NCBI RefSeq assembly: GCF_019635935.1
Contig: NZ_JAHBYN010000001.1
Span: 2,105,501-2,169,500, forward strand
Direction of reading: 5' to 3'
Source of the DNA: Parvibaculum sp.
GTDB lineage: Bacteria; Pseudomonadota; Alphaproteobacteria; Parvibaculales; Parvibaculaceae
DNA: 64,000 nucleotides
A program made the position numbers and the translations under genes. The notes beneath the pieces were generated by a model that did not search any database, was not told the origin of the DNA, and saw only the letters and a list, made by a program, of their open reading frames with translations. Position 1 is the first letter of the stretch. Each line of letters opens with the position of its first letter. This document shows, one piece after another, positions 18,456 to 26,516 of the stretch.

Positions 18456-18878
18456 ATGCAGGAACGGCCCTATGCCCAGACGCTCGGCAAGCTGCGCGAG
18501 GCGGGGCTGCGCCCCACCAGGCAGCGGCTTGCACTTGGCCGCCTGCTCTTCGACGGCGGCGACCGCCATGTGACCGCCGAAGCCCTCCACGACGAGGCGC
18601 AGCGCGCCGGCGTCAGCGTCTCGCTGGCGACCGTCTACAACACGCTGCACCAGTTCACCGGCGCCGGTCTCCTGCGCGAGGTTGTGGTCGATAGTTCCCG
18701 CACCTATTTCGACACCAATATCGACGACCACCATCACTTCTTTGTCGAGAAGGATGGCGCGCTGATGGACATTGCCGGCGACGACGTCACCATTGGCAAA
18801 TTGCCCCCGGCGCCCGACGGCATGGACATCGCCCGCGTCGACGTGATCGTCCGTCTGCAGGATCGCTCGGATCGCTGA
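18456..18878 (+). CDS. irr: Iron response regulator Irr (Fur family)
   Basis: Irr is the Fur-family regulator of iron and heme genes in alphaproteobacteria and is itself controlled by heme. The protein has the winged-helix part 'AGLRPTRQRLALGRLLFDGG', 'VSLATVYNTLHQFTGAGLLRE' and the histidine-rich 'TNIDDHHHFFVEKDG', the Irr heme/metal region. It lacks the CxxC zinc pairs of classical Fur and PerR. ATG 18456 is preferred (AAGGA and GGAG sites at 18441-18452); the in-frame ATG 18438 has no ribosome-binding site and follows the operator directly. That gives 140 residues. The divergent fabA and the downstream rubrerythrin are its neighbours. Assignment to Irr rather than another Fur subgroup is likely, not certain. 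Confidence 0.87.
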   Translation: MQERPYAQTLGKLREAGLRPTRQRLALGRLLFDGGDRHVTAEALHDEAQRAGVSVSLATVYNTLHQFTGAGLLREVVVDSSRTYFDTNIDDHHHFFVEKDGALMDIAGDDVTIGKLPPAPDGMDIARVDVIVRLQDRSDR

Positions 18879-18904
18879 CAATCTGATTTGAGAATTCTTC
18901 GCAA

Positions 18905-18928
18905 AAACAAACACTAAAAAGTTTGTTT
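18905..18928. promoter_or_regulatory. AAACAAAC-N8-GTTTGTTT dyad upstream of the rubrerythrin promoter
   Basis: AAACAAAC (18905-18912) and GTTTGTTT (18921-18928) form an exact 8-bp inverted repeat with an A/T-rich 8-base spacer. It starts 26 bases after irr and lies 17 bases upstream of the -35 at 18946. There is no T-run after it, so a terminator is unlikely. Its GTTTGT half-site is shared with the irr dyad at 18411-18429. Confidence 0.5.
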
Positions 18929-18945
18929 GGAATATCTCCAGACTG

Positions 18946-18974
18946 TTGACCGCGGCGCGCCGCAATCCTAGTCT
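18946..18974 (+). promoter_or_regulatory. Probable promoter of the rubrerythrin cluster
   Basis: TTGACC (18946-18951), a 17-base spacer and TAGTCT (18969-18974), 131 bases before the rubrerythrin start. It sits just downstream of the 18905-18928 dyad. Confidence 0.5.
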
Positions 18975-19105
18975 CTGATCCAACCCCCGGACGATTCTTT
19001 CCGAAGTCACGACGGGCGTTATTCCCCAACGGGGCGCAACAGCGCCGGCCGCCCGGCCGGCATGTTGTCCCGGTCCAATTGCATACGGGTTAGGAGCACG
19101 AGCAC

Positions 19106-19528
19106 ATGCCATCGCTTTCCGGTTCGAAGACCATGGAAAATCTCAAGGAAGCGTTTGCCGGCGAAAGCCAGGCCAACCGCCGCTACCTCTATTTCGCGCA
19201 GAAGGCCGACGTCGAAGGCTTCAACGACGTGGCCGCCGTCTTCCGCTCGACCGCAGAAGGCGAAACGGGCCACGCGCATGGCCATCTCGAATTCCTCGAG
19301 GAAGTCGGCGACCCGGCGACGGGCGAGCCCATCGGCGCCACCGACCAGAACCTCAAGGCCGCCATCGCCGGCGAGACGCATGAATACACCGACATGTATC
19401 CGGGCATGGCCCGCACGGCGCGCGACGAAGGCTTCGACGAAATCGCCGACTGGTTCGAAACGCTGGCCAAGGCTGAAAAGAGCCATGCCGGCCGCTTCCA
19501 GAAGGCCCTCGACAGCCTCGGCAGTTGA
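19106..19528 (+). CDS. Rubrerythrin-like diiron protein without rubredoxin domain
   Basis: A 140-residue ferritin-like protein, probably a cytoplasmic peroxide-reducing or iron-handling enzyme. The diiron ligands expected in rubrerythrins are seen in four helices: '[17 protein letters not shown]', '[17 protein letters not shown]', '[13 protein letters not shown]' and '[14 protein letters not shown]'. The C-terminal rubredoxin domain (two CxxC pairs) is absent, so electrons must come from another protein. The neighbouring Fe-S oxidoreductase is a good candidate partner. The three-gene order rubrerythrin, Fe-S protein, DUF3501 recurs in proteobacteria from what I recall. Proximity to irr suggests iron-linked control. 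Confidence 0.9.
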   Translation: MPSLSGSKTMENLKEAFAGESQANRRYLYFAQKADVEGFNDVAAVFRSTAEGETGHAHGHLEFLEEVGDPATGEPIGATDQNLKAAIAGETHEYTDMYPGMARTARDEGFDEIADWFETLAKAEKSHAGRFQKALDSLGS

Positions 19529-19617
19529 CCTGCTTTGAGAGATGAATCCGGCGGCGGGAGATTGCATGTCTCCCGCCGCCCGCATCCTGCCGTTTACATT
19601 CCGTCGGAGACTTGTCG

Positions 19618-20973
19618 ATGAGCAGCCCGAAAGAGGGAAGTACCGAAGCCCCCACGCGCCATCCGCTCGACTGGCACAATCCCGACTTCTACGATCTCGA
19701 AAAACTCGACGCCGAACTGCGCCGCGTCTTCGACATCTGTCATGGCTGCCGCCGCTGCTTCAATCTGTGCGACAGCTTCCCGCGCCTCTTCGATCTGATC
19801 GACGAAAGCCCGACCGGCGAACTCGACGAAGTGAAGTCGCAGGATTTCGCGCCCGTCGTCGAGGCCTGCACGCTTTGCGACATGTGTTTCATGACGAAGT
19901 GTCCCTACGTGCCGCCGCATGAATTCAATCTCGATTTCCCGCATCTGATGCTGCGCTACCGCGCCGCCGAAGCGAAACGGAAAGGCGCCTATCCCTTCGT
20001 GCCCGGCCAGCTTGCGCAGACGGATCGCAACGGCAAGCTTGCAGCACCCGTCGCAGCGGTTGCGAACTGGGGCTCGACGCGCGGCAACAAGCTGACGCGG
20101 CCGGCGCTCGAAGCCGTGACCGGCATCGACGCCCGCGCCGAGCTGCCGAAGTTTCATGGGCAGACCTTCGCGATGCGCGCGAAGAAACAGGACAAGCAAG
20201 GTCTCGCCGCACCGAAAGACGCGCCGGCCAAAGGCCGCAAGGCGGCGATCTTCGCCACCTGTTTCGTCAACTACAACAATCCGGCCGTCGGCGAGGCCGC
20301 GCGCCTTGTGCTGGCGCATAACGGCGTCGAAACGGAAGTCGCCTATCCCGGCTGCTGCGGCATGCCATTTCTCGAGCAGGGCAATATCGAAAAGGTGGCC
20401 GCCCAGGCGGAGAAAGTCGCGAAGGACATGGGTGCCTGGATCGACAAGGGCTACGACATCGTCGCGCTGACCGCGTCATGCGGCCTGATGTTCAAATTCG
20501 AATGGCCGTTGATCCTGCCCGGCAATGAGGATGTGGCGAAGCTCGCCGCCGCCACCTTCGACATCGACGAATACATCGTCGACATCGCGAAGAAGGAAGG
20601 CCTCGCACCGGGTCTGAAGCCGGTCGAAGGCGGCGTCACCGCGCATCTCGCCTGCCACGCCCGCGCCCAGAACATGGGTGCGAAATCGGCCGAGATGCTG
20701 CGCTATATTCCTGAAATCAAGCTCGATGTCGTCGAGCGTTGCTCCGGACACGGAGGAACATTCGGCGTGATGAAGGAAACCTTCGACGCCGCGATGAAGG
20801 TCGGCAAGACCGCCGCCCGCAATGTCGCCAAGACCGGCAACAAATATGTGACGTCCGATTGCCCGCTGGCCGCCAAGCATCTCGTCCACGAGATCGATGA
20901 GATGGGCGAGCCGCAGCGTCCGGCGCCGCAACACCCGGTCGAAATCATGGCGCGCGCCTGGGGACTGATCTGA
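19618..20973 (+). CDS. Heterodisulfide reductase-related Fe-S oxidoreductase (GlpC-like)
   Basis: A 451-residue cytoplasmic redox protein. Two 4Fe-4S motifs lie near the N-terminus: 'CHGCRRCFNLC' and 'CTLCDMCFMTKCP'. Two cysteine-rich CCG-type domains follow. The first contains YPGCCGMP and the second ERCSGHGGTFG, in which the usual CCG is CSG. This resembles GlpC and the HdrD/GlcF family, which pass electrons between flavoproteins and quinone or partner proteins. It is 89 bases after rubrerythrin and 3 bases before the DUF3501 gene. A role as electron donor to rubrerythrin is inference. ATG 19618 has a CGGAGA site. Confidence 0.85.
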   Translation: MSSPKEGSTEAPTRHPLDWHNPDFYDLEKLDAELRRVFDICHGCRRCFNLCDSFPRLFDLIDESPTGELDEVKSQDFAPVVEACTLCDMCFMTKCPYVPPHEFNLDFPHLMLRYRAAEAKRKGAYPFVPGQLAQTDRNGKLAAPVAAVANWGSTRGNKLTRPALEAVTGIDARAELPKFHGQTFAMRAKKQDKQGLAAPKDAPAKGRKAAIFATCFVNYNNPAVGEAARLVLAHNGVETEVAYPGCCGMPFLEQGNIEKVAAQAEKVAKDMGAWIDKGYDIVALTASCGLMFKFEWPLILPGNEDVAKLAAATFDIDEYIVDIAKKEGLAPGLKPVEGGVTAHLACHARAQNMGAKSAEMLRYIPEIKLDVVERCSGHGGTFGVMKETFDAAMKVGKTAARNVAKTGNKYVTSDCPLAAKHLVHEIDEMGEPQRPAPQHPVEIMARAWGLI

Positions 20974-20976
20974 GAG

Positions 20977-21570
20977 ATGACTGCAATGAAAAAAGAAATC
21001 ACCCCCGCCGATATTCTGCCTTACGAAACCTATGCGAAGGAGCGCAAGGCGCGGCGCGCCGCCGCCATGGCGCTGAAGAAGGACCGTCGCGTCCCGGTCG
21101 GCCCGCATGCGACTTTTTACTTCGAGAATTACGACACGATGTTCCAGCAGATCCACGAAATGCTGCACATCGAGAAGGGCGGCGACGAACAGCTCGCCGA
21201 CGAACTCTCGGCCTACAATCCGCTGATCCCGCAGGGAAACGAGCTTGTCGCCACGGTCATGTTCGAGATCGAGGATCCGGTCCGCCGTGACAAGTTCCTG
21301 CGGTCCATCACCTGGGTCGAAAAGCACCTCTACATCGATGTCGGCGGCGAACACATCATCGGCGAAGCCGAAACCGATGTCGAGCGCACCAAGGCCGACG
21401 GCAAGACCTCATCCGTCCACTTCGTCCATTTCCGCTTTTCGGCCCCGCAGATCGCGAAGTTCCGCGATCCTTCGGTGCCGGTCATGGCCGTCGTCGCACA
21501 TGAGAATTACCACCACATGGCCATGCTTTCGCCGGCGGAGCGCGAAGCGCTCGCGAAGGATTTCGCCTGA
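20977..21570 (+). CDS. DUF3501 family protein
   Basis: A 197-residue cytoplasmic protein of the DUF3501 family; no catalytic function is known to me. It opens 'KKEITPADILPYETYAKERK', has a central 'HATFYFENYDTMFQQIHEML' and ends with a histidine-rich 'HENYHHMAMLSPAEREALA'. The histidine and glutamate content could bind metal. It overlaps the operon of the Fe-S protein (3-base gap) and follows rubrerythrin, so it is likely part of the same peroxide or iron stress function. ATG 20986 is an alternative start. Confidence 0.82.
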   Translation: MTAMKKEITPADILPYETYAKERKARRAAAMALKKDRRVPVGPHATFYFENYDTMFQQIHEMLHIEKGGDEQLADELSAYNPLIPQGNELVATVMFEIEDPVRRDKFLRSITWVEKHLYIDVGGEHIIGEAETDVERTKADGKTSSVHFVHFRFSAPQIAKFRDPSVPVMAVVAHENYHHMAMLSPAEREALAKDFA

Positions 21571-21604
21571 GCGTCGGGCGCGCGGCGGAAGAGACGCATA
21601 CGGA

Positions 21605-22183
21605 TTATTCGAATTCCTCGCCCGGATAGACGCCCCACAGCGCATCCTGCGCGATCCAGCCGCCATGGCCGCGCGCCTCGAGCCGGCACCAGCCGGCCTT
21701 GCACGCCCTGACCGACGCCACGATGCCGGGCTCCAGCAGGGCGACGATGTCGGCCGCTTCGTCGGGCTTGTCGTGCAGCGGCTGCGGTTCGGACCTGTCG
21801 CCGGTCACGATGGCGCTGCGCGCGCCGTCGAGCATCGTGTGCCAGATCCAGCCCCCGTCGCCTTCATGGTCGCGCACGCGCCGCCAGTGGTCGGATTCCG
21901 CCGTCACTTCCAGCGGCACGCCGCGTTTGGTGTAAACCCAGTCGATCGGAAAATCGGTGCCGGGTCCGCGCCGCACATTGGCGCGTCCCGCCTTCAGGCT
22001 GACATAGCGCGGCACCGGCAGCCCGGTCACGCGTCCGCGCTCGGCGGCGGTTTCGGCGGGCGCCTGCGCCAGCGTCGCATGCAGCGTCTCGGCATGCGCC
22101 TCCGGCGCCGCCGCCCACAGCGCGCCCGCCAGCAGCGCGGCAAGCCCCGCCCCCGCAATCGATCGCATCTCCCGCATCGTCAT
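21605..22183 (-). CDS. Exported SH3-domain protein
   Basis: A 192-residue protein with a signal peptide ending near 'PEAHA', so probably periplasmic. ATG 22183 is chosen because a GGAAGG site lies just upstream; a start at 22204 would add seven residues. Two bacterial SH3-like segments are visible: 'SLKAGRANVRRGPGTDFPI' with 'WRRVRDHEGDGGWIWHTML', and a second with 'GIVASVRACKAGWCRLEARG' and 'HGGWIAQDALWGV'. Such proteins bind peptidoglycan or act as small periplasmic adaptors; the function is unknown. It is divergent from the hydroxyacid dehydrogenase gene. Confidence 0.85.
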   Translation of the reverse strand: MTMREMRSIAGAGLAALLAGALWAAAPEAHAETLHATLAQAPAETAAERGRVTGLPVPRYVSLKAGRANVRRGPGTDFPIDWVYTKRGVPLEVTAESDHWRRVRDHEGDGGWIWHTMLDGARSAIVTGDRSEPQPLHDKPDEAADIVALLEPGIVASVRACKAGWCRLEARGHGGWIAQDALWGVYPGEEFE

Positions 22184-22304
22184 TTCCACCTTCCGCGGAT
22201 GCATGGCCCCGGCCCCCGCGACTCAGCTGATTTTGCCAGAAAATGCGCCAACGGAAGCGATAAAACCTGCTAATAAGGGCTGTTCGCTACCGGAGTCCCC
22301 CCGC

Positions 22305-23297
22305 ATGTCCGCCAAAAAGCCGCTCGTCATCGTCACCCGCAAATTGCCGGCCGCCATCGAGGCGCGCATGGGCGAGCTTTTCGATGTCCGCCTCAATGCG
22401 GATGACCACCCGATGACGGCATCCGATCTGGCGGCGGCCATGCGCGAGGCCGATGTGCTGGTCCCCACCGTCACCGACCGCATCGACGCGAAGCTGCTGG
22501 CCCAGGCCGGCGAAAACCTCCGCCTGATCGCCCAGTTCGGCACCGGCGTCGACAATATCGACGTCGAAAGCGCGCGCCGCCGCGGCATCACGGTGACGAA
22601 CACACCCGGCGTCCTCACCGAAGACACCGCCGACATGACGATGGCGCTGATCCTCGCCGTGCCGCGCCGCTTGAGCGAAGGCGCGCGTTACCTGCGCGAG
22701 CATGAGGGCGCCTGGCCCGGCTGGTCGCCGACCTGGATGCTCGGCCACCGCATCACCGGCAAACGCCTCGGCATCATCGGCATGGGCCGCATCGGCCAGG
22801 CGGTCGCCGCCCGCGCCCGCCCCTTCGGCCTCGAAATCCACTATCACAACAGGAAGCCCGCCAACGCGGTGATCGAGCGCGAGCTCGAAGCGACATTCTG
22901 GGAAAATCTCGACGGCATGCTGGCCAAGGTCGACATCGTCTCGGTCAATTGCCCGCTGACGCCGCAGACCTTCCATTTGCTCGACGCGCGCCGCCTGAAA
23001 CTGCTGAAACCGGACGCCTATATCGTCAACACGGCGCGCGGCGAAATCATCGACGAAAACGCGCTGCTGCGCGCCCTCGAAGCGGGCGAACTTGCCGGCG
23101 CCGGCCTCGACGTCTTCGAGCGTGAGCCCTCGGTCAATCCGCGCCTCGTCGCGTTGCAAAATGTCATCTCGCTGCCCCACATGGGCTCGGCCACCATCGA
23201 GGGCCGCGTCGAAATGGGCGGCAAGGTCATCGTCAACATCAAGACCTTCATGGACGGCCACCGCCCGCCCGACCGCGTGATCCCGGCGATCATGTGA
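22305..23297 (+). CDS. D-2-hydroxyacid dehydrogenase (glyoxylate/hydroxypyruvate reductase type)
   Basis: A 330-residue NAD(P)-dependent enzyme of the D-isomer 2-hydroxyacid dehydrogenase family. The nucleotide motif is 'LGIIGMGRIGQAVAARA' near residue 150. The catalytic Arg, Glu and His lie in 'NTARGEIIDENAL', 'GLDVFEREP' and 'LPHMGSATIEG'. Sequence style is that of GyaR-type glyoxylate reductases; substrate cannot be fixed from the sequence. ATG 22305 is preceded by CGGAG at 22291-22295. It is monocistronic and convergent with the MoeB-like gene. Confidence 0.9.
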   Translation: MSAKKPLVIVTRKLPAAIEARMGELFDVRLNADDHPMTASDLAAAMREADVLVPTVTDRIDAKLLAQAGENLRLIAQFGTGVDNIDVESARRRGITVTNTPGVLTEDTADMTMALILAVPRRLSEGARYLREHEGAWPGWSPTWMLGHRITGKRLGIIGMGRIGQAVAARARPFGLEIHYHNRKPANAVIERELEATFWENLDGMLAKVDIVSVNCPLTPQTFHLLDARRLKLLKPDAYIVNTARGEIIDENALLRALEAGELAGAGLDVFEREPSVNPRLVALQNVISLPHMGSATIEGRVEMGGKVIVNIKTFMDGHRPPDRVIPAIM

Positions 23298-23313
23298 GAG
23301 CGGGCCGCCCGCG

Positions 23314-24117
23314 TCAGGCATGCCCCGACAGATCGGTGATCGTCGGCGTCTCCCCCGTCAGCGCATTCTTCGGGTCCCATTTGAGCGTCAGCGTGCGAAA
23401 CCGCGTGTCGAGCGCGTCGTAGATCAGGAGCTTGCCGGCAAGGCTCTCCCCCGCGCCGGTAATCTCCTTGATGACCTCGAGCGTCTGCAGCGACCCGACA
23501 ACGCCGGTCAGCGCCCCCAGCACACCGGCCTCCTCGCATGTCGGCACCGAGCCCGGCGCCGGCGTCTCGCCGATAAAGTCGCGGTAATTGGGTTTCGGCT
23601 TGCCGTCGGCGTCGCGCTCGAAGGCGCGGAACGTTGCCACCTGCCCCTCGAACTGCCCGACCGCCGCCGAGACCAGCGGCACGCGCGCGAAATAACAGGC
23701 GTCGTTGACGAGGAATCGCGTCGCGAAATTGTCGCAGCCATCGGCCACGATGTCGTATTGCGAAATAATGTCGAGCGCATTCGCCGCGGTCAGCCGTACG
23801 CGATGTTCGATCACGCGCACATCGGGGTTGATGCGCCGCGCCGCTTGCGCCGCACTCTCCGTCTTCGCACGGCCGACATCCGCCGTCCCATGCGCGATCT
23901 GGCGTTGCAGGTTCGACAGCGACACCTCGTCATTGTCGATAATGCCGATCGTGCCGACCCCCGCCGCCGCGAGATAAATGAGGCAAGGGCTTCCAAGCCC
24001 GCCCGCGCCGACGATCAGCACCCGGGCCTTCAGCAGCTTCTGCTGCCCCGGCCCGCCGATCTCCTTCAGCACGATATGCCGCGCGTAGCGTTCGAGTTGT
24101 GTGTCGCTCAGTGCCAT
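23314..24117 (-). CDS. MoeB/ThiF-family adenylyltransferase lacking zinc cysteines
   Basis: An E1-like enzyme that adenylates the C-terminal glycine of a sulfur-carrier protein (MoaD or ThiS) in molybdopterin or thiamin synthesis. The 267-residue protein has the ATP loop 'VLIVGAGGLGSPCLIYLAAAG' (split as in MoeB), 'DNDEVSLSNLQRQ' and 'DGCDNFATRFLVNDAC'. The equivalent of the MoeB 'CxxC' zinc site reads PNYRDFIGETPAPGSVPTC, and no C-terminal CxxC is present, so structural zinc is probably lost. Cysteine in VPTCEEAGVLG is kept. Which pathway it serves is unclear, as no moa or thi gene is near. Confidence 0.85.
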   Translation of the reverse strand: MALSDTQLERYARHIVLKEIGGPGQQKLLKARVLIVGAGGLGSPCLIYLAAAGVGTIGIIDNDEVSLSNLQRQIAHGTADVGRAKTESAAQAARRINPDVRVIEHRVRLTAANALDIISQYDIVADGCDNFATRFLVNDACYFARVPLVSAAVGQFEGQVATFRAFERDADGKPKPNYRDFIGETPAPGSVPTCEEAGVLGALTGVVGSLQTLEVIKEITGAGESLAGKLLIYDALDTRFRTLTLKWDPKNALTGETPTITDLSGHA

Positions 24118-24464
24118 GCGCGGAGTCTTATCACGCCGGCGGCAATAGGGAAGCATCTCTGTCTCATCGATGAATCGGTCCGGAACCGGTGGCCGCGCCG
24201 CGCCGCCTCTGCTATCGTTAGGCTTCGCCGCTCGCGAAAAGGGAAGCGTTCATTCGCGTGCGGCGTTCCGGCCTGTGCCGGGTCGCGGCTGCGCATCGGC
24301 CTGCGGTAACGCGCTTCCCATCGGCCGCCGGCCGCGTTCAGCTTTCCGCCGTCGACAACGCCCCGGGCAATACCCTGCGGGCGCGAGCAGGATTTTGCGT
24401 CCCCGCGCGGCGGACGATCCGGTTTCGGCCTTCTGCAACAGAGCCCGAAACAGAGGAGGTTACG
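24118..24464. other. Divergent intergenic region without recognised gene
   Basis: 347 bases between the MoeB-like start and the CBS gene. An open frame runs through it in phase with the CBS gene, but it is Arg/Pro-rich and unlike any domain. Only small symmetric sequences were noted (for example CCGGAACCGG near 24180). No clear promoter was found. Confidence 0.35.
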
Positions 24465-24902
24465 ATGCGGATAAAGGAACTGATGACCAACCATGCGGAG
24501 TGGATCGAGGCGACGACGCCCCTGCGCGACGTCTCGCGCACGCTGCGCGACAAGAATATCGGTTGCCTGCCGGTCGGCGAAAACGATCGCCTGGTCGGCA
24601 TGATCACCGACCGCGACATCTGCTGCCGCGGCGTCGCCGACGGGCTCGATCCCGACAAGGCGACGGCGCGCGACGTGATGACCGACGGCATCGTCTGGTG
24701 CTTCGACGACCAGACCGACAAGGAAGCCGCCGAACTGATGGAGGAAAAAGGCATCCGCCATCTGCCGGTGCTCAATCGCAAGAAGCGCATTGTCGGCGTG
24801 CTCTCGCTCGGCGATCTCGCCTTCCGCGCCGGCAAGTCGCTCACCGCCGACGTGATCCATCTCGTCGCGCGCGACGCCGAACGCCACGCCAAAAGCGCCT
24901 GA
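24465..24902 (+). CDS. Tandem CBS-domain protein
   Basis: A 145-residue protein made almost only of two CBS domains: 'RIKELMTNHAEWIEATTPLR' with 'LVGMITDRDICCRGVADG', and 'ARDVMTDGIVWCFDDQT' with 'GIRHLPVLNRKKRIVGVLSL'. Such stand-alone pairs usually bind adenosine nucleotides and act as sensors. ATG 24465 has a strong AGGAGG site at 24454-24459; earlier starts are not supported. The partner is unknown. Confidence 0.9.
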   Translation: MRIKELMTNHAEWIEATTPLRDVSRTLRDKNIGCLPVGENDRLVGMITDRDICCRGVADGLDPDKATARDVMTDGIVWCFDDQTDKEAAELMEEKGIRHLPVLNRKKRIVGVLSLGDLAFRAGKSLTADVIHLVARDAERHAKSA

Positions 24903-24915
24903 CCGGCACACTCAC

Positions 24916-24950
24916 AAAAAGCCCTCTCCCCTTCGGGGAGAGGGTTGGGT
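24916..24950 (-). terminator. CUUCGG-type hairpin, terminator for the minus-strand operon and dispersed repeat
   Basis: CCCTCTCCCC (24922-24931) pairs with GGGGAGAGGG (24935-24944) around a TTC loop. On the minus strand the stem is followed by a C and TTTTT (complement of 24916-24920), as in an intrinsic terminator for the operon ending at 24974. The sequence with its flank GTTGGGTGAGGGG is a very common dispersed intergenic palindrome in proteobacteria. Confidence 0.7.
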
Positions 24951-24973
24951 GAGGGGTGCAGCACACACGAGGC

Positions 24974-25771
24974 TCAAGGCGCCAGCAGCACCGCGCTCTG
25001 GCACGACCGTCCGATGCGCCCGTAAACGTCGAAGATTTCCGATTCCGTCAGCCCCCGCCCGTCGCCGCGCCAGTCGCCGCGCTGCGCGACGCCGATCCAT
25101 TCGCCGGTGGGATCGCGCGCCAGATGCAGCGCCAGGTCCGCATTCGGCCAGCCGGCGGCGTTGGGGCGCTCGCCCGCATCCGTCACCGTGAACAGCGTCG
25201 AGACGTCGGCAACCGCCATGACGCGCGAAAAGGGCGTCGGCGCGTCGTGGAACGGCCTCTTCAAGCGGAACCACTTGGCGCGCGTTCCGTCGTCATGGGT
25301 CGTGTCGCGTATATCGCAAAGATCGAGAAAGCCGGGACCGCTATTCGCCTGCTTGAAAAATACGGGACGCTCCCATTTCGAAAAATTTTCGGGTTCGAAG
25401 ACGACGCTCTCCGGCGCGCCAGGCAGGCCGTCGATTTCAACCGGCTTCTGAAAACAGGCGCTGGCCTTTGCCTGCAGCTTGCCGCCTGCCCACAATTCAT
25501 TCTCGACAACGGCGACGCGCCCGCCCTCGCGAACCGGCGTCACCTTGCTCGATATGCCGTCAAGCGGCAGCGGACGCAGCAGATAGAGATTGGCGGAAAC
25601 GAGCGCCCCCCATCCCTTCCCCGCTGCCATCGTCTCCATTTCGCCGACGGCAAGCGCCGCCACCGCACCGCCATGCATGCCGCCGAACGGCCCCTGCGCC
25701 TCCGGCAGCGCGCACCACACCTCGCCGTCGCGATGGAAAACGGAACTCAACGCTGTACGCGATGCATTCAT
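24974..25771 (-). CDS. Acyl-CoA thioesterase-like protein
   Basis: A 265-residue protein of the double hot-dog thioesterase type (TesB-like or 4HBT_3). Features are 'GPFGGMHGGAVAALAVGEME' near residue 35 (hot-dog helix), 'LVSANLYLLRPLPLDG' and a second half with 'PFSRVMAVADVSTLFTVTD'. The C-terminal 'GQ/DRRG'-like segment is 'GVAQRGDWRGDGRGLTESEI'. It probably hydrolyses an acyl-CoA. ATG 25771 is preferred; longer readings run into the upstream gene. It is the last gene of the SDR/kappa-GST operon, 14 bases after the SDR. Confidence 0.8.
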   Translation of the reverse strand: MNASRTALSSVFHRDGEVWCALPEAQGPFGGMHGGAVAALAVGEMETMAAGKGWGALVSANLYLLRPLPLDGISSKVTPVREGGRVAVVENELWAGGKLQAKASACFQKPVEIDGLPGAPESVVFEPENFSKWERPVFFKQANSGPGFLDLCDIRDTTHDDGTRAKWFRLKRPFHDAPTPFSRVMAVADVSTLFTVTDAGERPNAAGWPNADLALHLARDPTGEWIGVAQRGDWRGDGRGLTESEIFDVYGRIGRSCQSAVLLAP

Positions 25772-25785
25772 CGGTATGGTCTCAC

Positions 25786-26487
25786 TCACCAGTTTTCGCG
25801 GAAGGGCCGGATTTCGACATTGAACGACCAGGCCGATTTGTCTTGATGTGCAACATGCCACACCTCATCGGCAATGGCCGCCGGCTTGATGAAGAAATCA
25901 TCCGCCGCATCCTTGAAGCGTTCCCGCGCCCATGGCACGTCGATCACCGCATCGATGGTGATGTAGGAAACATGGACGCCTTTGGGACCCAGATCGCGCG
26001 CCATCGCTTCGGCGAGAATGCGCTGCGCCGCCTTGGTCGGTGCGAAGCCCGCGAAGAAGGCCTTGCCGCGATGCGCCGACGTATTGCCCGTCACCGCAAT
26101 CGCGCCCTTGCCCGCTTCGATCATCGAAGGCGCAAGCGCTTGCGCGAAATGCAGCAGCGCCATCGTATTCACCTGGAAATTCATCGCGAGCGTTTTCGGG
26201 TCGATTTCGAGAAAGCCACCCCACGCGGCGCCCACCGCGTTGTGAACGAAGACCTCTGTCGCACCCATCGTCTCGGTCACCTGTCTCACGGTCGCCGCGA
26301 TCTGGTCTTCCTTCGACACGTCGCAGATAAAGGCCTTCGCATCCGGCAGCTCGGCTTCAAGCGTCGCGAGCCGTTCCTTGTCGCGCGCCAGCATGGCGAC
26401 GGCATAGCCGCCCTTTGCAAACCGCCGCGCCAGCGCCGATCCGGTGCCGGGGCCGACGCCGGTAATCATCGCCACGGGTTTTGTCAT
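25786..26487 (-). CDS. Short-chain dehydrogenase-like protein lacking the catalytic tyrosine (1)
   Basis: A 233-residue Rossmann protein of the SDR superfamily. The cofactor loop is 'MITGVGPGTGSALARRFA'. The usual S-Y-K triad is altered: 'VTGNTSAHRGKAFFAGFAPTKAA' shows Ser and Lys but Phe (FAPTK) where YxxxK is expected. 'GVHVSYITIDAVIDVPWARE' follows. It may bind NAD(P) without classical dehydrogenase chemistry, or use another residue. It is fourth in an operon with a similar SDR, two kappa-GST-like proteins and a thioesterase. A close relative lies at 27756-28493. Confidence 0.85.
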   Translation of the reverse strand: MTKPVAMITGVGPGTGSALARRFAKGGYAVAMLARDKERLATLEAELPDAKAFICDVSKEDQIAATVRQVTETMGATEVFVHNAVGAAWGGFLEIDPKTLAMNFQVNTMALLHFAQALAPSMIEAGKGAIAVTGNTSAHRGKAFFAGFAPTKAAQRILAEAMARDLGPKGVHVSYITIDAVIDVPWARERFKDAADDFFIKPAAIADEVWHVAHQDKSAWSFNVEIRPFRENW

Positions 26488-26516
26488 GGTGCTGTCCTTT
26501 GTTGCCGGAGCGGCCT

